Positions 6,360 through 9,443 of a stretch of 9,443 nucleotides of DNA are shown piece after piece. Under the pieces are notes generated by a model. It was not told the origin of the DNA. It did not search any database and saw nothing but the letters and a program-made list of their open reading frames with translations. The first letter of the stretch is position 1, and the number at the start of each line of letters is the position of its first letter. The stretch spans positions 1 through 9,443 of the forward strand of contig JBDZUZ010000150.1 in the NCBI GenBank assembly GCA_040255445.1. Direction: 5' to 3'. Position numbers and translations under genes: made by a program. This DNA comes from JBDZUZ01 sp040255445. Lineage in GTDB: Bacteria > Planctomycetota > Phycisphaerae > Phycisphaerales > UBA1924.

Positions 6360-7172
6360 TCACTCGCCCGGCTTGGCGTCCTTCATCAGCCGCGCCATCA
6401 TGACATCGGCGAACCCCGGGAAGAGCGTGCCCGTGGCGAGCAGCGTCCGCATGGGCAGGCTTGTCCAGACCTCGCCCTTGGGCTTGTGCAGACACTTGAC
6501 GACGGCCTTGGCGACCGTGTCCGCCGACTGGCGAAACATCAGCGGTGTCCGCGTCGCGCCCCGCGGCCGCTGCGAGCGCTGCTCCACTTGCTCGGAGAAT
6601 TCGGTATCGGTGCCGATCGGGTGCACCGTTGAGACGTGGATCCCGGTCTTACGCATCTCCAGCCGCATGGCGCGGCCGAAGTGGTCCTGGGCCGCCTTCG
6701 TCGCGGAGTACGCGGCGAAGTTGGGGATCGCGATCTTGGAAGCGCAGCTCGAGCAGATCAGGATGTGGCCCCGCCCGTGCCGACGCATCTGCTCGGCCGC
6801 GGGCCAGATCGTGTACAGCGTTCCGTAGAAGTTGGTCTCGAAGATCGCGCGGATCTTCTCCTCTTCCATCGTCTCGACCGGCGACTCGACCCCATACCCG
6901 GCATTCGCGAACACGCTGTAGATCGGGCCGAAGGCGTCTGACGACTTCTCGATCAGCCGTTTGCAGTCATCCTTCGAGTTGACATCGCACTGCACGGCGA
7001 TCGCCTTGCCCCCGCCAGTCCGGATGCGTTCCGCGGCCTCTTCGAGCCGCTCGATCCGCCGTGCGGCGAGGGCCACTGGCATGCCCGCCTTGGCGCAGGC
7101 GAGCGCGGTTGCGAGACCGATGCCGCTGCTCGCGCCGGTGATGGCGATGGGTTTGCCTTTCAGGTCGATCAC
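6360..7172 (-). CDS. Short-chain dehydrogenase/reductase (SDR), substrate unknown
   Basis: Classical SDR of 270 residues, probably a cytoplasmic NAD(P)-dependent oxidoreductase. The Rossmann dinucleotide motif TGASSGIG is at 12-19, the structural NAG motif at 90-92, and the catalytic tetrad is Asn114, Ser142, Tyr155 and Lys159 (YSATK). Arg38-Arg39 after the second beta-strand (LAARR) suggests NADP(H) preference by family knowledge. After the core comes a Pro/Arg segment and a hydrophobic C-terminal stretch (MRTLLATGTLFPGFADVMM) that might touch the membrane or cap the active site. The start is GTG at 7172, supported by GGAG (7182-7185) 9 bases upstream and by the motif spacing. It begins 39 bases after the murJ stop on the same strand, so is probably the last gene of that operon. 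Substrate cannot be deduced. Confidence 0.92.
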   Translation of the reverse strand: MIDLKGKPIAITGASSGIGLATALACAKAGMPVALAARRIERLEEAAERIRTGGGKAIAVQCDVNSKDDCKRLIEKSSDAFGPIYSVFANAGYGVESPVETMEEEKIRAIFETNFYGTLYTIWPAAEQMRRHGRGHILICSSCASKIAIPNFAAYSATKAAQDHFGRAMRLEMRKTGIHVSTVHPIGTDTEFSEQVEQRSQRPRGATRTPLMFRQSADTVAKAVVKCLHKPKGEVWTSLPMRTLLATGTLFPGFADVMMARLMKDAKPGE

Positions 7173-7211
7173 AGGCGTTGTCTCCGTTGCGGCGGGTGGA
7201 ACAGTCGAACC

Positions 7212-8915
7212 TCAGTCGAGCGGGATTGAAGCCGCGCCGGGGCCGCCGGACCCGCCTGGCCCACGCGGCGCCCGCGTCATCAGCCAGCGGAGTTCGGGCA
7301 ACTTCAGTACGACCGCCGCGGCGAGGTAGATGATGCCGCCCGCGCCCACCGCCGCGGCCAGCCGCACCAGGTGCATCGACCACGACTCCGCGGCGGGCAG
7401 CAGGATCAGCACGCCGATCACGCCCGCGCCCATCACGCCCGTCACCGCGGCGATGCGGGCGAACGCGCCCGCGGTCACGCCGCCGAAGGGCTGAACCCTC
7501 AGCCGGCGGCGGCACAGGATGAGCAGAATCACCGTCTGCAGCATCGCCGTCGCCGCGGTCGACCACGCCAGCCCGGCTTCCCTAAGCGGCCAGATGAGCG
7601 TGAAGTTGAGGCCGATGTTGAGCGCGACCATGCTCATCGCGATCCGCATCGGCGTCTTCGTGTCGCCCTGCGCGTAGAAGGCGCGTGTAAAGACATGATT
7701 GAGTGAATAGGCCCACACCGCGATCGAGAAGCCCGCGAGCACCATCTGCGCCCGCTCGAGCCCGTCCGCCGAGAACGCCTCACGCCCACCCCCGAAGATC
7801 ACCGCCAGAAGGTCCTCGCGCACCAGGAACAGCCCGACCGAGGCCGGCAGCCCGATGAACAGCGACAGCCGCAGGCCGCGTCTCAGCGTGTCGGTGAAAG
7901 CGCCCGCATCGTTCGCGGTGCGGGCCAGCAGCGGGAACACCGCCGTCGCGACCGCGATGCCGAAGACCCCCAGCGGGAACTGATACAGCGTCTGCGTGTA
8001 GCTGATGATGGCATTTGAAGATGCATCGAGCGGCACGGGGCGGCCGAACATCGTCGGCCCCACCCACAGCGGCCACATCGCGATGACCGTGTCCATCATC
8101 GTGTTCAGTTGCAGCGTGCCCAGCCCCAGCAGCACCGGGACGAACTTGCTCAGCACCGTGCGGCCCGCGGGGACGGCATCGCGGAATGCCGCGGACCACT
8201 TGAGGACGCCGCGGAGCGCGAGGATCGACCACACAACCTGCGCCACGCTTGCCAGCAGCGCGGCCCCGCCGATGATGTACGCCGTTGTCAGCTCATCGCC
8301 GGTGAGACCGATGTAGAAGGCCAGCCCCGCGGCGATCTGGAAGAGGTTCAGGATGATCGGCGCCGCCGCGGGAACGGCGAACCTTCCGTGGACCTGAAGC
8401 ACCCCGCCCAGGATCGCCGTGATGCACACCGCCGGCATCATCGGCAGCATCAGCATGATCAGCCGGATCGATGTCGCCGTGTCGGCATCGGCCGGGAGCA
8501 GCCACAGCCGCAGCCCAAGCACGATCTCTATGAGTAGCGTGATCAGCCCCGAGCCAAGCGTGAGCGCCGCGATCACCAGGTTCGCGAGCTTCGCGGCCAT
8601 CGCCGGGTCATCACGCTGGATCGTCGTGTACTGCGGGATGAACGCCGCGGAGAGCGCGCCCTCGCCAAAGAGCCTGCGGAAGAGGTTGGGCGCGGCGTAC
8701 GCGGCCCGGAACGCCGACCCCAGCGCCGAGTCGCCGAAGATCCGCGCGGTCACGACATCCCGCGCCAGCCCGCTGAAACGGGACACCAATGTGAGACCGG
8801 AGACCACGCGCACCGCCGATGCGAGCGCGCCGGTCGTGTCCGCCGCTCGGTCGCCCGGCCGCGCGCTCCCTTGAGAGCTCGCCGTCACTGGTTCTGCTGG
8901 AGCGTCGGGCTGCAT
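7212..8915 (-). CDS. murJ: Lipid II flippase MurJ (MOP/MviN family)
   Basis: Polytopic inner-membrane protein of 567 residues with many hydrophobic helices (the family has about 14). It moves the undecaprenyl-linked peptidoglycan precursor lipid II to the periplasmic face. The N-terminal signature is clear: SRFSGLARDVVTARIFG followed by APNLFRRLFGEGALSAAFIP. Arg46, Arg52 and Asp53 match E. coli Arg18, Arg24 and Asp25; Arg80-Arg81 match Arg52-Arg53. The central LYQFPLGVFGIAVATAVFP segment and a later YALNHVFTRAFYA-like stretch are also typical. Thr309 sits where E. coli has the essential Arg270. About 28 polar residues precede the first helix, making it longer than the roughly 510-residue norm. 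The ATG at 8915 has only a weak AGGC 5 bases upstream and lies 31 bases inside the upstream VanZ-like gene, suggesting translational coupling. An internal GTG near residue 35 is the alternative start. Confidence 0.95.
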   Translation of the reverse strand: MQPDAPAEPVTASSQGSARPGDRAADTTGALASAVRVVSGLTLVSRFSGLARDVVTARIFGDSALGSAFRAAYAAPNLFRRLFGEGALSAAFIPQYTTIQRDDPAMAAKLANLVIAALTLGSGLITLLIEIVLGLRLWLLPADADTATSIRLIMLMLPMMPAVCITAILGGVLQVHGRFAVPAAAPIILNLFQIAAGLAFYIGLTGDELTTAYIIGGAALLASVAQVVWSILALRGVLKWSAAFRDAVPAGRTVLSKFVPVLLGLGTLQLNTMMDTVIAMWPLWVGPTMFGRPVPLDASSNAIISYTQTLYQFPLGVFGIAVATAVFPLLARTANDAGAFTDTLRRGLRLSLFIGLPASVGLFLVREDLLAVIFGGGREAFSADGLERAQMVLAGFSIAVWAYSLNHVFTRAFYAQGDTKTPMRIAMSMVALNIGLNFTLIWPLREAGLAWSTAATAMLQTVILLILCRRRLRVQPFGGVTAGAFARIAAVTGVMGAGVIGVLILLPAAESWSMHLVRLAAAVGAGGIIYLAAAVVLKLPELRWLMTRAPRGPGGSGGPGAASIPLD

Positions 8916-9346
8916 GCGTCGCCTGTTTCATCGGCCCGCCGCGCGGCGAGGCTGGAATCGGCCGAACCGCGCCGCGTCACTCCGATCACCAGACACACCG
9001 CGGCCGCGGTCCACACGCCCGCCTGATTGAACGCCCAGTCGTCCCAGCCCACGGTGCGCCCGAGAAACGCCGGGAACTGCGAGGCCTCATCGAACGATGC
9101 GTACACCGCCGCGACCAGCGCCGACACCAGCACATTCCGCACCGAGAACCGCGGCCCGAAAAACGCGCACATCGTTGCTGCGAAGGTCCAGGTCCCGAAG
9201 GCGATCATGTGCGCGACCAGGTCCGGACGCTCGATCGGCGTCACGATCTTCAGGCGCGGCCAGTGCGTCACCGTGAATGTCAGCCCGGCCCAGAACCCGA
9301 AGAACGCCGCGGCGATCGGGGTCGCGCGGCGGGTGGAGAAACTCAC
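8885..9346 (-). CDS. VanZ-like family membrane protein
   Basis: Small membrane protein of 153 residues with four predicted helices, at about 8-28, 43-63, 71-88 and 104-124. Conserved VanZ-like features are present: RPDLVAHMIAF (Asp42, His46) after the first helix, FDEASQF (Asp86, Glu87, Gln90) at the end of the third, then GR-(x)4-DDWAFNQAG (Arg97, Asp102, Asp103, Asn107, Gly110). VanZ itself affects teicoplanin resistance, but most family members are unrelated to resistance and have no proven role, so no resistance call is justified. The GTG at 9346 has AGGG (9355-9358) 8 bases upstream and overlaps the stop of the preceding gene as GTGA. The frame is open to the window edge, so a farther start cannot be excluded, but the residues there are Arg-rich and non-native looking. 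The 3' end overlaps murJ by 31 bases. Confidence 0.87.
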   Translation of the reverse strand: MSFSTRRATPIAAAFFGFWAGLTFTVTHWPRLKIVTPIERPDLVAHMIAFGTWTFAATMCAFFGPRFSVRNVLVSALVAAVYASFDEASQFPAFLGRTVGWDDWAFNQAGVWTAAAVCLVIGVTRRGSADSSLAARRADETGDACSPTLQQNQ

Positions 9347-9443
9347 GGCCGCGACCCTGATGCCGCGTTCGAGGCGGGCGCACCGGGCGTCGTTTCGATC
9401 GTCGCCGGCTCGGCCCCGCCCGCCCCGCCCGCGGCGGGAACGG
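9343..9443 (-). CDS. C-terminal tail of an upstream gene (partial, unidentified)
   Basis: On the minus strand, one frame from the window edge reads as an Ala/Gly/Pro/Thr-rich tail of 32 residues (ending ETTPGAPASNAASGSRP) and stops at TGA 9345-9343. That TGA overlaps the GTG start of the VanZ-like gene in a GTGA arrangement typical of co-translated operon genes. The competing frames are much richer in arginine, as expected for GC-rich shadow frames. Low-complexity tails carry no family information, so the product cannot be named. Confidence 0.6.
   Translation of the reverse strand, partial: VPAAGGAGGAEPATIETTPGAPASNAASGSRP

Noticed and set aside
8885..9346. Glycopeptide resistance function from the VanZ similarity
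   Set aside because: VanZ-like proteins are widespread without resistance roles, and no vanA/H/X/Y-like neighbours are visible.

Overview
The window is ordinary, densely packed chromosomal DNA from a very GC-rich bacterium. G or C dominates at third codon positions and gaps between genes are short. Gene content and protein style suggest a planctomycete, possibly of the Phycisphaerae type. This is inferred from general resemblance: there is no rRNA or other marker gene here. I see no RNA genes, insertion sequences, CRISPR array, phage genes or signs of recent transfer. No gap exceeds about 165 bases.

Layout. (1) 1-1923, plus: most of a DinG/XPD-type DNA helicase whose N-terminus, including Walker A, lies before the window. 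(2) 2056-3495, plus: a complete phosphomannomutase/phosphoglucomutase. (3) 3570-5156, plus: an unusual P-loop ATPase with two membrane helices between Walker A and Walker B, in a KAP-like arrangement; it follows a GC-rich hairpin. (4) 5221-5646, minus: a small lipoprotein of unknown function, convergent with the ATPase. (5) 5647-5808: a divergent intergenic region. (6) 5809-6339, plus: ispF of the MEP isoprenoid pathway. (7) 6360-9443, minus: an apparent operon, read from the right edge, of an upstream gene seen only as its C-terminal tail, a VanZ-like membrane protein, the lipid II flippase MurJ and a short-chain dehydrogenase. The first three are linked by a 4-base GTGA overlap and a 31-base overlap, and the last by a 39-base gap.

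Function. Several genes serve the cell envelope. Phosphomannomutase supplies sugar-1-phosphates for glycan precursors. IspF helps make the isoprenoid units used for undecaprenyl phosphate. MurJ moves undecaprenyl-linked peptidoglycan precursor across the membrane. The helicase belongs to DNA repair and seems unrelated. The ATPase, the lipoprotein and the dehydrogenase have no assignable substrate or partner.

I did not find a convincing new multi-gene system. The best leads are the membrane-inserted ATPase, a repeated TACAGT element before at least two genes (with a TACACT variant that would make ispF leaderless), and substitutions at normally conserved positions in the helicase, MurJ and IspF.
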